Positions 35,795 to 44,608 are shown, counted from the first letter of the stretch. The stretch: 64,000 nucleotides of DNA from UBA10939 sp050942745 (GCA_050942745.1 JBMNNX010000003.1:11240-75239), one strand, 5' to 3'. Numbers and translations are program-made. The notes: generated by a model from the letters alone, not told the origin.

Positions 35795-35990
35795 CAGAGT
35801 TCGTTCCGCGCGAAATACCCGAATCTGCAAGTGGTCGGATTCACGAGCGAGTTGTGGGAGGTTCTTGTCCAAATCAGGCTTGGGAGGCGAATCCGCGAGT
35901 CCCTCGACTCCGAGGCTCCCGCTGGTCGCCTCTACGCTCGGGATGAGCGGATTTCGCCCAAGTTGCTTGGACAAGGCGGAACGAACTCAG
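35795..35990 (+). mobile_element. MITE-like element, family B copy 1 (intact)
   Basis: The 196-bp element has 15-bp inverted ends, CAGAGTTCGTTCCGC and GCGGAACGAACTCAG (one mismatch), and is flanked by the 6-bp direct duplication AGGCCC at 35789-35794 and 35991-35996. It has no coding capacity. The core (CCCTCGACTCCGAGG ... CTACGCTCGGGATGAGCGG) resembles the family A palindrome. It fills most of the gap between the hsp20 gene and the convergent glycosyltransferase gene. Confidence 0.85.
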
Positions 35991-36009
35991 AGGCCCTCGC
36001 GCCCCAGGC

Positions 36010-37536
36010 CTACTGCGTCATGCCCAGCCCCGCCGGTGGATGGCTTTCGGCGCCGACTTTGAGAATCCGCGCGAACTCTTCGAGCCAGCTCTGGAGCTGG
36101 CTGAGCATCAAGAAGTGCCTGAGCACGCGCCGCCGGCCCGAACGCGCCATCAGCTCGGCCTCCTTCGGGTAGGCGAGCATGTGCAGGATCGCCTCCGAGA
36201 GCATGGCGGCGTCGCTCGGGTCATCGACGAGCACCCCGTCGGTGCCGTGGCGGATCTGGATCCCGAGGCCACCGACATTGGTGGCGACGACCGGCGTGTT
36301 CTTCCAAAGGGCTTCGGCGACGGTGAGCCCGAAGCCTTCCCTCACCGAAGCCTGCACGACCACCGTGGCGAGCCGCTGCAGGGCGTTGACGATGAGCGCG
36401 TTCTGCTTGGTGTTCACCATTGGCAGCCGCAACAGGTGGACGCGCCGGCGAATCTCCTCGGGCAGCGCGAGCTGCTGCCGACACAGCTCGTCGAGATAGG
36501 CCCCGGCCTCCGGGTCGTCGGCGACGCCCGCGGGATCAGGCCCGGCGAGCACGAGCTCGACCAGGCTCAGCTCGCTCAAGGCGCGGTCGGTGGCGACCTT
36601 CATCTGCCGGATGCGCTCGGGGCCGTGCTCGAGCAGGTCGGCGAAGGCCGGCATCAGGTGCTGGTAGCCCTTGAGGCTGTCGAAGCGCGAAAGCTGCAAG
36701 ACGATGGGCCGGAACAGCAGGTTTTCAAGAGGGCTGGCCACCCATTGCCCGTCGACGAAGCGCTGCACCTGCGCATCGAAACGCGTCCACGCGGGCGCTG
36801 GCGGCCCGTCGACCAGCCCCGCCGATCGCAGGATGCCCAGCAGCTTGTAGAGGGGCAGCTCGCGGTTCTTGTGCGAGAGCGGATCGATTCCCGGGTAGAG
36901 CACCGTGCTGCGCTCGTACAGCTCGGCCGGGATGTAGGGCTCGGCTGAAAAGAGCAGCCTCGAGAACGGCTGCAGGTACTCCGAAAGAAACTGCCACCCC
37001 TTCTCGGTGTTCGAGTTGCGATGCGCGGTGCCGATGTGGCAGCGCCAGAGCATCGGCGGGCAGCAGAACTCCTGCGCGAAAAAGGCGGCCGCGCCGACCG
37101 GCTGGGGATCGTGCACGACCACGATGTCGCCGCGGTTGATCACCTCGCGCAGGTCGTTCGCGGCGCCGCGGCTCACGTCGTCGTAGATGCTCCTGGCGCG
37201 CCCGACGTCGGGGAGCCCATCCATCCCGTGCAGCAGGTGGTGCAGGCCCTTGGTGACCGGGAAGAACTCCGGATGGTCCGGGTGCAGCACGAGCCAGCGG
37301 GTATCGACGCCCAGGTCGTTGAGCAGGCTGCACAGCCTGGGCATCATCTCGGCGACCCCGCCGCCGGTCTCGGTGGAGTTGAGCATCCAGATGCGGTTTG
37401 GGCTGAGGGCGCGGCGAACCAGGCGGCCGAGGCGCTCGACCTCCTCGACGTGCACGTCGAGCCTGTCGAGGGTGCGGAAAGCCTCGAGATTGGTGGTGCG
37501 CTGGATGCGCACCTCACGCACGAGCGGTCCGACCAC
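36010..37536 (-). CDS. GT4-family glycosyltransferase, trehalose synthase (TreT)-like
   Basis: GTG 37536 with GGAGGTGAGG 5 bases upstream; 508 residues. It opens with a helical segment then RIWMLNSTETGGGVAEMMP, the acceptor-side loop typical of TreT-like retaining GT4 enzymes; VVVHDPQPVGAAAFF; the donor domain has VLQLSRFDSLKGYQ and, near residue 400, VVQASVREGFGLTVAEALWK, which carries the EX7E motif. TreT makes trehalose from NDP-glucose and glucose; other GT4 acceptors cannot be excluded. A possible osmolyte role is inference; no other trehalose genes are adjacent. Confidence 0.82.
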   Translation of the reverse strand: MVGPLVREVRIQRTTNLEAFRTLDRLDVHVEEVERLGRLVRRALSPNRIWMLNSTETGGGVAEMMPRLCSLLNDLGVDTRWLVLHPDHPEFFPVTKGLHHLLHGMDGLPDVGRARSIYDDVSRGAANDLREVINRGDIVVVHDPQPVGAAAFFAQEFCCPPMLWRCHIGTAHRNSNTEKGWQFLSEYLQPFSRLLFSAEPYIPAELYERSTVLYPGIDPLSHKNRELPLYKLLGILRSAGLVDGPPAPAWTRFDAQVQRFVDGQWVASPLENLLFRPIVLQLSRFDSLKGYQHLMPAFADLLEHGPERIRQMKVATDRALSELSLVELVLAGPDPAGVADDPEAGAYLDELCRQQLALPEEIRRRVHLLRLPMVNTKQNALIVNALQRLATVVVQASVREGFGLTVAEALWKNTPVVATNVGGLGIQIRHGTDGVLVDDPSDAAMLSEAILHMLAYPKEAELMARSGRRRVLRHFLMLSQLQSWLEEFARILKVGAESHPPAGLGMTQ

Positions 37537-37741
37537 GCGGCCTCACCTCCGAGGGAAACGGGAGCGCCAGCCTTCGTGCCGGCGAATCCTCTCCTCGGAA
37601 GCTATGCAGCCGCCTGGCGCCGATGCAGGGCGAGCGTTCGTCGTCTGTGGATCGGACGTCGGGGCCCGCGGGGCCGGGCGCATTGCCATGACATTGCCAT
37701 GCGCCCCTACCGGCCGATGCACACGAGCTTGGCGATCGGGT

Positions 37742-39043
37742 CTAGAACGGGACCTCGTCGTCGCCCGGCTCGACAGGCTCGGCCGAGACCTCGCCGTCGT
37801 CCGACCCCGGCTCGCGCAGCGGCAGCGACACCTGGCCGGACGGCCAGTCCGGAGCCATGGTCGCCTCGGCGGGCACCACGTACCACTGTCGGCCCCGTAC
37901 CTGCTGGCGCTTGAGCAGGCCTTCGCGCTCCATCGCCTCGAGCATCTTCGAGAAGGTCGAGAAGCCGTGCTCGCGCTCGTCGAAGTCCGGCTCCTTGCGG
38001 ACGATCGCCTCCTTGAGCAGCGACGGGTTCAAAGGCCCGGTGGCGTGGGCGAGCAAGCTCGAGACGACGTCCCGAGCGATGGGAGGCACGCTCGGCTCGC
38101 CGGTGCCCCGCCTCCTGCCTCCTCTCGGTTGCTTCGCCGGCTCTTTCGAAACCTCCTCGGCTTGCTCGGCTTGCTCGGCCGCGGCGCCGGTGGACGCGGC
38201 GGGCTTCTTGGCCGCGGCGCCGGCGGTCGCGGCGGGCTTCTTGGCCGCGGCACCGGCGGAGGCGGCGGGCTTCTTGGCCGCGGCACCGGCGGAGGCGGCG
38301 GGCTTCTTGGCCGTGGCGCCGGCGGTCGCGGCGGGCTCCTTGGCCGCGGCTCTCCTGCCGGACCCCTTGGGCTCGGCCTGCTTCTTCGCGCCCTTCTTCT
38401 CGGGCGCCGCCTCCGGCGCCGGCGCGACCGCCGCGTCCCCCCGGGCAACCGGCTCTTCGACGGGTACCGCTCGCGCGATGGCCGCCGCGCTCCTGGCGAG
38501 CCGCCGCTCCTCGGTCTCCTCGGCGTCCGCCTTGCGACCGCCGCGCCTCGGCCGGTGCGCGGCCTCCTCGCCCCGGCCAGCGCCCGCCTTCAGGTAGATG
38601 AACTCGTCGCAGGCCCTGACGAAGAGCCGCGAGGTCGCCTCGCGCACGCCGATGCCGATGACCTGGCGGTCGTTCTCGCGCAGCTTGTAGGCGAGCGGGC
38701 AAAAGTCGCTGTCGCCCGAGGCGATGACGAAGGTGTCGATGAACTCGCGCGCGTAGCAGAGCTCGAGCGCGTCGATGACCAGGCGCATATCCGCGCCGTT
38801 CTTGCCCGTGCGCGTCGAGGGCGGCACGTCGATGAGCTCGACGCCCATCTCGTGCAGGTGCGCCTTGGCCTCGCGAAAGCGCGACCAGTCGGCGTAGGCG
38901 CGCCGGTAGATGACCTTTCCCTTCTCGAGCAGGCGATCGACGGCAGGCTGGAGGTCGAAGCTCGCCGCGGTGATTCCGGTGTTGGTGACCAGGTTCTCGA
39001 AGTCGAGAAAGAGGGCGATTCGGCGCTGATTTTCTTTGGTCAA
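37742..39043 (-). CDS. NYN-domain nuclease-like protein with C-terminal LOTUS/OST-HTH domain
   Basis: TTG 39043 has GGAG 5 bases upstream and directly precedes the conserved NYN core; 433 residues. NYN domain (about 8-150): RIALFLDFENLV, GADMRLVIDALELCY and FVIASGDSDFCPLAYKLREN, with the four acidic residues of PIN-like RNases intact. Residues 165-330 are a basic Lys/Ala/Pro linker with tandem 11-residue units. Residues about 330-400 (IARDVVSSLLAHATGPLNPS, ... LKRQQVRGRQWYVV) fit the LOTUS/OST-HTH RNA-binding fold. NYN plus LOTUS is a known pairing thought to act on RNA; the substrate here is unknown. Confidence 0.87.
   Translation of the reverse strand: MTKENQRRIALFLDFENLVTNTGITAASFDLQPAVDRLLEKGKVIYRRAYADWSRFREAKAHLHEMGVELIDVPPSTRTGKNGADMRLVIDALELCYAREFIDTFVIASGDSDFCPLAYKLRENDRQVIGIGVREATSRLFVRACDEFIYLKAGAGRGEEAAHRPRRGGRKADAEETEERRLARSAAAIARAVPVEEPVARGDAAVAPAPEAAPEKKGAKKQAEPKGSGRRAAAKEPAATAGATAKKPAASAGAAAKKPAASAGAAAKKPAATAGAAAKKPAASTGAAAEQAEQAEEVSKEPAKQPRGGRRRGTGEPSVPPIARDVVSSLLAHATGPLNPSLLKEAIVRKEPDFDEREHGFSTFSKMLEAMEREGLLKRQQVRGRQWYVVPAEATMAPDWPSGQVSLPLREPGSDDGEVSAEPVEPGDDEVPF
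38190..38345 (-). repeat. 33-bp minisatellite encoding the Lys/Ala linker
   Basis: Four to five tandem copies of a 33-bp unit (core GGCTTCTTGGCCGCGGC on the plus strand) encode AAAKKPAASAG-type units. Copies differ by only a few bases, so the linker length may vary between strains. Confidence 0.85.
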
Positions 39044-39754
39044 AGGTGCTCCGCGAGGCGCAAGGGCAGGCAACTGCTTGTTTGGTTGCCAACACGCTAC
39101 CCGATCGGCGAGTGCCGCGCGCCTCTTCCTTTTGGATCTGTCAACCGGCGCCGCTCCCCGTTTCGTCCTGAGTCCGGCCGCCGCCCGCTCGCCGGGCGCC
39201 ACCGCCGCGCTACCGGGGGCGCCCCCGGTGCCGGCGTATCCCTCGCCTCGGCGAATCCGCGCGGCAGGCCTTGAAACATCGACCTCGCGCGCCGCGCCGC
39301 GAGCGGCGCCACGTCCTTCGGGCCGGGCAGAGCGAACATCCGGGGTCCTCAGGACTTCGGCGCGGCGGCCGGCTCTCTCGGCTTCGGCCGGCCGCCGCGC
39401 TGGGCGGAGGCCCGAGGGGACCGGAACCGGCCGGTCCCGACGGCCGCCGCATATACGAAACGCCGTGCTCAAGGGCCTTCGTCCGGCGCTCTCGCCAGCC
39501 GGTCGCGCCGGAGCGCGGCTGCGCTCGCCTCTGCTGCGAGCGCGGCCGCCGTCGCGGCTCCGAATCCCTTGGCGCTTGAGCCGCCGCGGCCGTGCTGTCC
39601 GTGCTTTCACCGGACATGCCACCGCGCGCGGCCGCAGGCCGCTAACCCGGCCGAAAGCCCCGCGCCCCGGCGAGCGAGGGGAAAGCCGTTACCGTCCCGA
39701 AGAATCGAAAGGGCCCAGGGATCCCCGGAGGCCGGACAACCGGGCGGCTCGACT
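39044..39754. other. Intergenic region without recognised genes, 711 bp
   Basis: Several frames are open on both strands, but all are Arg/Pro/Ser-rich translations of GC-rich sequence with no ribosome site or family motif. I see no repeat-family copy, RNA gene or terminator here. Confidence 0.45.
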
Positions 39755-40123
39755 TCAAGCGTCGAAGTGGCGCCGCTGGGGAGGCGCCCCCGGCTCCTCG
39801 GCGCCATTTGCCCCGTCCGACTCGGCGAGCGCGCCCGGCGCCGCCCCCGGCTGTCGGTCCGTACCCTCGCCGGCGCGCATGAGGCGGGCGCTCGTGCGCG
39901 CGGCGAGATAGCTGAAGGTGGCGGCCGCAAACCTCCAGACCGCGACTCCGGAGAGGCCGACGGCCACGAGGCCAATGAGCGTGCCCTGGAAAAGATCGAA
40001 GGGCAGCGCCCGGGACAGCATCCAGCCGAATCCCAGGCCAAGCCCCACGAGGCCCCCGGCGAGCACCAGGACGCTGATCAGCCCGGCGAGGATGATGAGG
40101 GCGCCGCCGAGAATGCGCTTCAT
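39755..40123 (-). CDS. Small two- or three-helix membrane protein
   Basis: ATG 40123 has GGAGG 7 bases upstream; 122 residues. Two strongly hydrophobic segments (ILGGALIILAGLISVLVLAG with GGLVGLGLGFGWML, and GTLIGLVAVGLSGVAVWRF) are followed by a polar tail rich in Ala/Gly/Glu ending RRHFDA. No family is recognised. It is divergent from fusA-like. Confidence 0.65.
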   Translation of the reverse strand: MKRILGGALIILAGLISVLVLAGGLVGLGLGFGWMLSRALPFDLFQGTLIGLVAVGLSGVAVWRFAAATFSYLAARTSARLMRAGEGTDRQPGAAPGALAESDGANGAEEPGAPPQRRHFDA

Positions 40124-40503
40124 GTCCGCCTCCGCATCCCGGTGGGCCGGGTGCGCCCACACAATCAGGGGCGCGCTGATCATGTCAAGGCGCCCGTGAG
40201 AGCCGCCCCGCTGGGAAATCGCCCGGCCGGATGAGGCGCGTCAGAGGCCCGGTCCTTCACGGGCGCCGAGCGCGGGCCGACGAACGGGCGCCCGACGACG
40301 AGGATTGAGGGCCCGGTGGGCCGCCGGTGCGGCTTCCGACGCCTGCTTCCTCCACAGCCGGCCAGCGAGGCGCGTTCCCAGTTGCATCACACCGGACATT
40401 CGCGGCGGAAGGAGGCCAGATCCCGATAGGTTACAAGGATCTGCTTGATTCGAGCCATCGCTTCCCCTAGCTATGCCCGCCCCCAAGGGGCGGAGGACAG
40501 GTC
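40124..40503. other. Divergent upstream region of the EF-G gene, 380 bp
   Basis: No coding frame is supported. A possible promoter is annotated at 40445-40473, and GGCGGAGGAC near 40490 supplies the ribosome site for GTG 40504. A short hairpin, CCGCCCCC AA GGGGCGG, surrounds that site and could mask it. Confidence 0.4.
40445..40473 (+). promoter_or_regulatory. Candidate promoter for the EF-G/ATPase operon
   Basis: TTGATT at 40445-40450 and TAGCTA at 40468-40473 are separated by 17 bp, 31 bp upstream of the GTG start. The -10 element matches the consensus poorly. Confidence 0.3.
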
Positions 40504-42597
40504 GTGTACAAGGACTTCACCAGACTACGCAACATCGGCATCTCGGCGCACATCGACAGCGGAAAGACCACGCTGACTGAGCGGAGCCTGTTCTACACGA
40601 ACCGCATCCACGCCATCCACGAGGTCAAGGGCAAGGACGGCGTCGGGGCCACCATGGACTCGATGGATCTCGAGCGCGAGCGCGGGATCACCATCGCCAG
40701 CGCGGCCACGCACGCCCAATGGGCGGGCTACCACCTGAACATCATCGACACCCCGGGGCACGTCGACTTCACCATCGAGGTCGAGCGCGCCCTGCGCGTG
40801 CTCGACGGCGCGGTGCTCGTGCTCTGCGCGGTCGCCGGCGTCCAGAGCCAGTCGCTGACGGTGGACCGCCAGATGCGCCGCTACAACGTCCCGCGCATCG
40901 CCTTCATCAACAAGTGCGACCGCGTCGGCGCCAACCCGCTGCGCGTCAAGGAGCAGCTCCGCGAGAAGCTCGGCCACAACCCCGTGCTGCTCCAGCTCCC
41001 CATCGGCCTGGAGGACAAGTTCGAGGGCATCGTCGACCTGGTCGAGATGAAGGCCCGGCGCTTCGAGGGCAAGAGCGGCGAGACCGTCGTCGACGGCCCT
41101 ATCCCCGAGCACATGCTCGAGCAGGCGCGCGCCGCGCGCGAGGAGATGCTCGACGCGGTCTCGATGTTCAGCGACGAGCTGACCGAGGCCATCCTCGAGG
41201 ACCGCGTCACCGAGGAGCTCATCCACAGCGCCATCCGCAAGGGCACCATCAGCCTGAAGCTGACCCCGGTGCTGATGGGCTCGGCCTACAAGAACAAGGG
41301 CGTCCAGAAGCTGCTCGACGCGGTGGTCGCCTACCTGCCCGACCCGACCGAGGTCGTGAACAAGGCGGTCGACCTCGACCACGACGAGGCCGAGGTGATC
41401 ACCGAGACGAACATCGAAAAGCCCACCGTCGCCCTGGCCTTCAAGCTCGAGGACGGCCGCTACGGGCAGCTCACCTACCTGCGCGTCTATCAGGGCAAGC
41501 TGTCTCGCGACGCGTTCATCACCAACACGCGCACCCGCAAGCAGCACAAGGTCGGCCGCCTGGTGCGCATGCACTCCGACAAGATGGAAGACATCGACGA
41601 GGCGGGCGCGGGCGACATCGTCGCGATGTTCGGCATCGAGTGCAATTCGGGCGACACCTTCACCGACGGCACCATCAACGTGGCCATGACCTCGATGCAC
41701 GTGCCCGAGCCGGTCATCTCGCTGTCGGTCAAGCCGGTCGACCAGAAGTCCGAAGCCAACATGTCCAAGGCGCTGCGCCGCTTCTCGCGCGAGGACCCGA
41801 CCTTCCGCGTCGGCATCGACGAGGAGTCCGGCGAGACGATCATCCGCGGCATGGGCGAGCTGCACCTCGACATCTACATCGAGCGCATGAAGCGCGAGTA
41901 CAACACCATCGTCGAGACCTCGGCCCCCGAGGTCGCCTACCGCGAGACCATCAGCCGGCGCGCGGACTTCAACTACACGCACAAGAAGCAGACCGGCGGC
42001 GCGGGCCAGTACGGCCGGGTGGCCGGCTACATCGAGCCGTGCGAGGAGCACGAGTTCGAGTTCGTCGACGAGATCGTCGGCGGCGTCATCCCTCGGCAGT
42101 TCATCCCCTCGTGCGAGAAGGGCTTCCGCTCCCAGCTCAGCAAGGGCCGCAAGCTCGGCTACCCGGTCGTCAACGTCCGGGTGGTGATCAACGACGGCGC
42201 CTTCCACGCGGTCGACAGCTCGGACATCGCCTTCCAGGAGGCCGCCCGCGGCGCCTGGCGCGAGGCGTTCGACCGGGCCCAGCCGAAGATCCTCGAGCCG
42301 ATCATGCGGGTCGTCGTGGAGGGCCCCAGCGAGTTCTCGGGCGCCGTCCTCGCCACCATGATGCAGCGGCGCGGAATGATAGTGGGCACGCAGGAGGACG
42401 GCCTGCTGGCGCGCATCGAAGCCGAAGTTCCGCTCGCCGAAATGTTCGGTTACGCCACGACGCTGCGTTCGGCGACGCAGGGCAAGGCCGAGTTCACCAT
42501 GGAGTTCTCCCGCTACCTGCCGGTCCCGGCGGCCATCGCCGAGGAGCTGGTCAAGAAGGCGCAGGAGAAGCAAAAGGCCCTGGCGGGCAAGAAGTAA
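40504..42597 (+). CDS. fusA: Elongation factor G, mitochondrial EFG1/spdEFG1-like
   Basis: GTG 40504; 697 residues, full length. G1 is AHIDSGKTT at residues 15-23 (Ser where standard bacterial EF-G has Ala); G2 RGITI; G3 DTPGH; G4 NKCD. The stretches IHEVKGKDGVGATMDSM and RALRVLDGAVLVLCAVAGVQ match the mitochondrial EFG1/spdEFG1 subfamily rather than canonical FusA. Domains II-V are complete, ending with an alanine/lysine helix. In bacteria with two EF-Gs, spdEFG1 acts as translocase while spdEFG2 recycles ribosomes. There is no str operon (rpsL, rpsG, tufA) here; instead a RecA-like ATPase follows by 10 bp. Whether a canonical fusA exists elsewhere in the genome cannot be seen. Confidence 0.93.
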   Translation: MYKDFTRLRNIGISAHIDSGKTTLTERSLFYTNRIHAIHEVKGKDGVGATMDSMDLERERGITIASAATHAQWAGYHLNIIDTPGHVDFTIEVERALRVLDGAVLVLCAVAGVQSQSLTVDRQMRRYNVPRIAFINKCDRVGANPLRVKEQLREKLGHNPVLLQLPIGLEDKFEGIVDLVEMKARRFEGKSGETVVDGPIPEHMLEQARAAREEMLDAVSMFSDELTEAILEDRVTEELIHSAIRKGTISLKLTPVLMGSAYKNKGVQKLLDAVVAYLPDPTEVVNKAVDLDHDEAEVITETNIEKPTVALAFKLEDGRYGQLTYLRVYQGKLSRDAFITNTRTRKQHKVGRLVRMHSDKMEDIDEAGAGDIVAMFGIECNSGDTFTDGTINVAMTSMHVPEPVISLSVKPVDQKSEANMSKALRRFSREDPTFRVGIDEESGETIIRGMGELHLDIYIERMKREYNTIVETSAPEVAYRETISRRADFNYTHKKQTGGAGQYGRVAGYIEPCEEHEFEFVDEIVGGVIPRQFIPSCEKGFRSQLSKGRKLGYPVVNVRVVINDGAFHAVDSSDIAFQEAARGAWREAFDRAQPKILEPIMRVVVEGPSEFSGAVLATMMQRRGMIVGTQEDGLLARIEAEVPLAEMFGYATTLRSATQGKAEFTMEFSRYLPVPAAIAEELVKKAQEKQKALAGKK

Positions 42598-42607
42598 GGA
42601 GCGCGAA

Positions 42608-43900
42608 ATGTACCGCAAAGAAGTCAATGCGCAGAGCCCGCTACGCATCCTCGATAAGTCGATTCGCGGCGGGTTGGGCAAGGGTAACCTCGGGGTCGTG
42701 ATGGCCCGCGCAGGCGTCGGCAAGACCGCCTTCCTCATCCAGAACGGCCTCGACGACCTGATGCGCGAGCGGGACGTGCTGCACGTCTCCATCGGCCAGT
42801 CGGTCGAGTACGTGAGCGCCTGGTACGACGCACTCTTCGACGACCTGGCGGCCCGCACGAACCTGCAGGACCGCGAAGGGGTTCGCAGCTCCATCGCCCG
42901 TCACCGGATCATCAAGACCTTCCCCGAGGGCGTCTTCAGCCCGAAGAAGCTCGAAGAGACGCTCGAGCTGTTCGAGAAGCACATGGGCATGAAGCCCCAG
43001 GCGATCCTCATCGACGGCTTCTCGTGGAAGGGGCCCAAGGTCGCCGAGGAGGTGGCCGCGCTCAAGGCCATCGCCCAGCGCGCCAGCGCCGAGCTGTGGC
43101 TCACCGCGATCACGCCGCGCGAGCTGGCCGGCAGCGAGCCGCCCGCCGTGCGCCCGCCGTGCGACGTGTGCCGCGAGCTCATCGACGTCGCGCTCTTCCT
43201 GCAGCCGCAGGGCAGCCACGTCGATGTCCAGCTCGTCAAGGACCACGACAACCCGACGCCCGAGGCGACCATCCTCCAGCTCCACCCGGAGACGATGCGC
43301 CTGGTGGCCGAGGGCGAGATCGCAATCCCCGCGCGCCTGCCGGCCCGCAGCTACACGCTGCTGTCGGGCGGCGCGAACGGGGCCGAGGCCGAGTTCGGCG
43401 CCTGCGCCGAGCGCTGGGGGCTGAGCGAGGTGAACTACACCTTCGCCGGCCGCGGCGCGGGGCATCGCTCCCGCGGGATGGTCGAGCTCTCCGAGGTCGA
43501 GCTGATGCTCGGCGACGTCAGCTCGGCCTACCTCAAGGCCCACATGCACCGGACCTACCCGGACACCCCGACCTTCAAGAAGGTGCTTCAGTCGATCTGG
43601 CACCAGGTCAATACCGCCGGCGAGGTCTTCCACGTCGGGCTCGTCCAGGAAGACGGCACCGCGCGCGGCGGAACCGGCTGGGCCGTCGAGCTCGCCAAGC
43701 ACTGGGGCAAGCCCGTCCACGTTTTCGATCAGGAGAAGAACGCCTGGTTCACTTGGAAGGACGGCGCCTGGGCGCCCGAGGAGGCCCCGGTCATCACCCG
43801 CGAGCGCTTCACCGGGACCGGCACGCGCTTCCTGAGCGACCAGGGACGCGCCGCCATCCGCGCGCTGTTCGAGCGCTCGTTCGGGGCGCCCAGACACTAG
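42608..43900 (+). CDS. RecA-like ATPase fused to a SLOG-like nucleotide-binding domain
   Basis: ATG 42608 with AAGGAG 6 bases upstream and only 10 bp after the EF-G gene; 430 residues. N-terminal half: Walker A ARAGVGKTAF at residues 33-42 and Walker B QAILIDGF near 131-137, in a compact KaiC/RecA-like core that I recall as a stand-alone deltaproteobacterial protein. Residues about 248-420 form a different domain: YTLLSGGANGAEAEFG, IWHQVNTAGEVFHVG, GGTGWAVELAKHWGKPVHVF and a final GTGTRFLSDQGRAAI, the pattern of YspA/cpYpsA-type SLOG Rossmann domains that bind nucleotides. The fusion suggests ATP-driven action gated by a nucleotide or RNA-derived ligand, possibly linked to translation through the neighbour; this is inference. 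Confidence 0.82.
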   Translation: MYRKEVNAQSPLRILDKSIRGGLGKGNLGVVMARAGVGKTAFLIQNGLDDLMRERDVLHVSIGQSVEYVSAWYDALFDDLAARTNLQDREGVRSSIARHRIIKTFPEGVFSPKKLEETLELFEKHMGMKPQAILIDGFSWKGPKVAEEVAALKAIAQRASAELWLTAITPRELAGSEPPAVRPPCDVCRELIDVALFLQPQGSHVDVQLVKDHDNPTPEATILQLHPETMRLVAEGEIAIPARLPARSYTLLSGGANGAEAEFGACAERWGLSEVNYTFAGRGAGHRSRGMVELSEVELMLGDVSSAYLKAHMHRTYPDTPTFKKVLQSIWHQVNTAGEVFHVGLVQEDGTARGGTGWAVELAKHWGKPVHVFDQEKNAWFTWKDGAWAPEEAPVITRERFTGTGTRFLSDQGRAAIRALFERSFGAPRH

Positions 43901-43926
43901 CGACGCTTCGACAGCCGAAGGCCAAG

Positions 43927-43967
43927 ACGGCCGCGCCTGCTCAGTCAGGCGCGGCCGTTTCTTTTTC
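43927..43967 (+). terminator. Terminator after the EF-G/ATPase operon
   Basis: A perfect 13-bp stem (ACGGCCGCGCCTG / CAGGCGCGGCCGT) with loop CTCAGT is followed by TTCTTTTTC, 26 bp after the stop codon. It is the best intrinsic terminator in the window. Confidence 0.92.
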
Positions 43968-44140
43968 CCTTCTCGACGCGAGGCCGCTGCCGCGGAGGCG
44001 CGGCGGGCGCGGTCCGCCGTTCGTCGAGGGGGCGGGTCGTTTCCGGAAGGGCACCTCTCCTCTGAAGGGGTCATGCCCCGGAGGAGTGCTCGCCTTACCT
44101 CGTGGCCAGACTCGACACGCTTTTCGAAAGGAGACGGACG

Positions 44141-44608
44141 ATGAGGACCATTCTCGCCGCGGCGCTCGTCTCGGGGCTCGTCGCCGGCTGCGCCAGCACG
44201 CAGAAGAGCAGCCCGGAGGCCACCACCGGGCCGACGGTAGAGCAGACGCGCACCGGCTTCCTCACCGACGTGCGCGCCCAGGAGCTCCAAGTCTTCAGCC
44301 CGGACGTCCCCGGGGAGAAGACCATCTGGATCGCGCGAGACGACTCGACCGAGATCGTCAGGGACGGCCAGCCCATCGCCTGGAACCAGCTCACCGAGGG
44401 CGTCCCGGTGCGCGTCTCGTTCGAGCCGGCGGCGGGGCCGGAGAAGGCGTCGCGGATCGAAGTCCTCACCGGGCAGGAAGCCGAGCAGCTTCGCTCGAGC
44501 CTCGGGCAGCAGATGCAGGCGCCTGGGGCCGGGACCGAGGACAAGTCCCAACCGGCGCAAGGCGACGGCTCGCAGGGTTCGCAATCGGAGGGCAAGACCA
44601 ACCAATAG
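44141..44608 (+). CDS. Small lipoprotein, function unknown
   Basis: ATG 44141 with AAAGGAGA 8 bases upstream; 155 residues. The lipobox is LVAGC. The mature part has a compact beta-rich domain (TGFLTDVRAQELQVFSPD, KTIWIARDDSTEIVRDG, VRVSFEPAAGPEKASRIEVL) resembling small OB- or SH3-like lipoproteins, then a Gln/Ser/Gly-rich tail. I do not recognise a named family. It stands alone after a strong terminator. Confidence 0.8.
   Translation: MRTILAAALVSGLVAGCASTQKSSPEATTGPTVEQTRTGFLTDVRAQELQVFSPDVPGEKTIWIARDDSTEIVRDGQPIAWNQLTEGVPVRVSFEPAAGPEKASRIEVLTGQEAEQLRSSLGQQMQAPGAGTEDKSQPAQGDGSQGSQSEGKTNQ

Noticed and set aside
39036..39911. Plus-strand frame of 291 codons in the gap before the small membrane protein gene
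   Set aside because: Arg/Pro/Ser-rich filler, no ribosome site, and it overlaps the better supported minus-strand gene.
40525..42894. Minus-strand frame of 789 codons
   Set aside because: Antisense to the EF-G gene, which has all G motifs.
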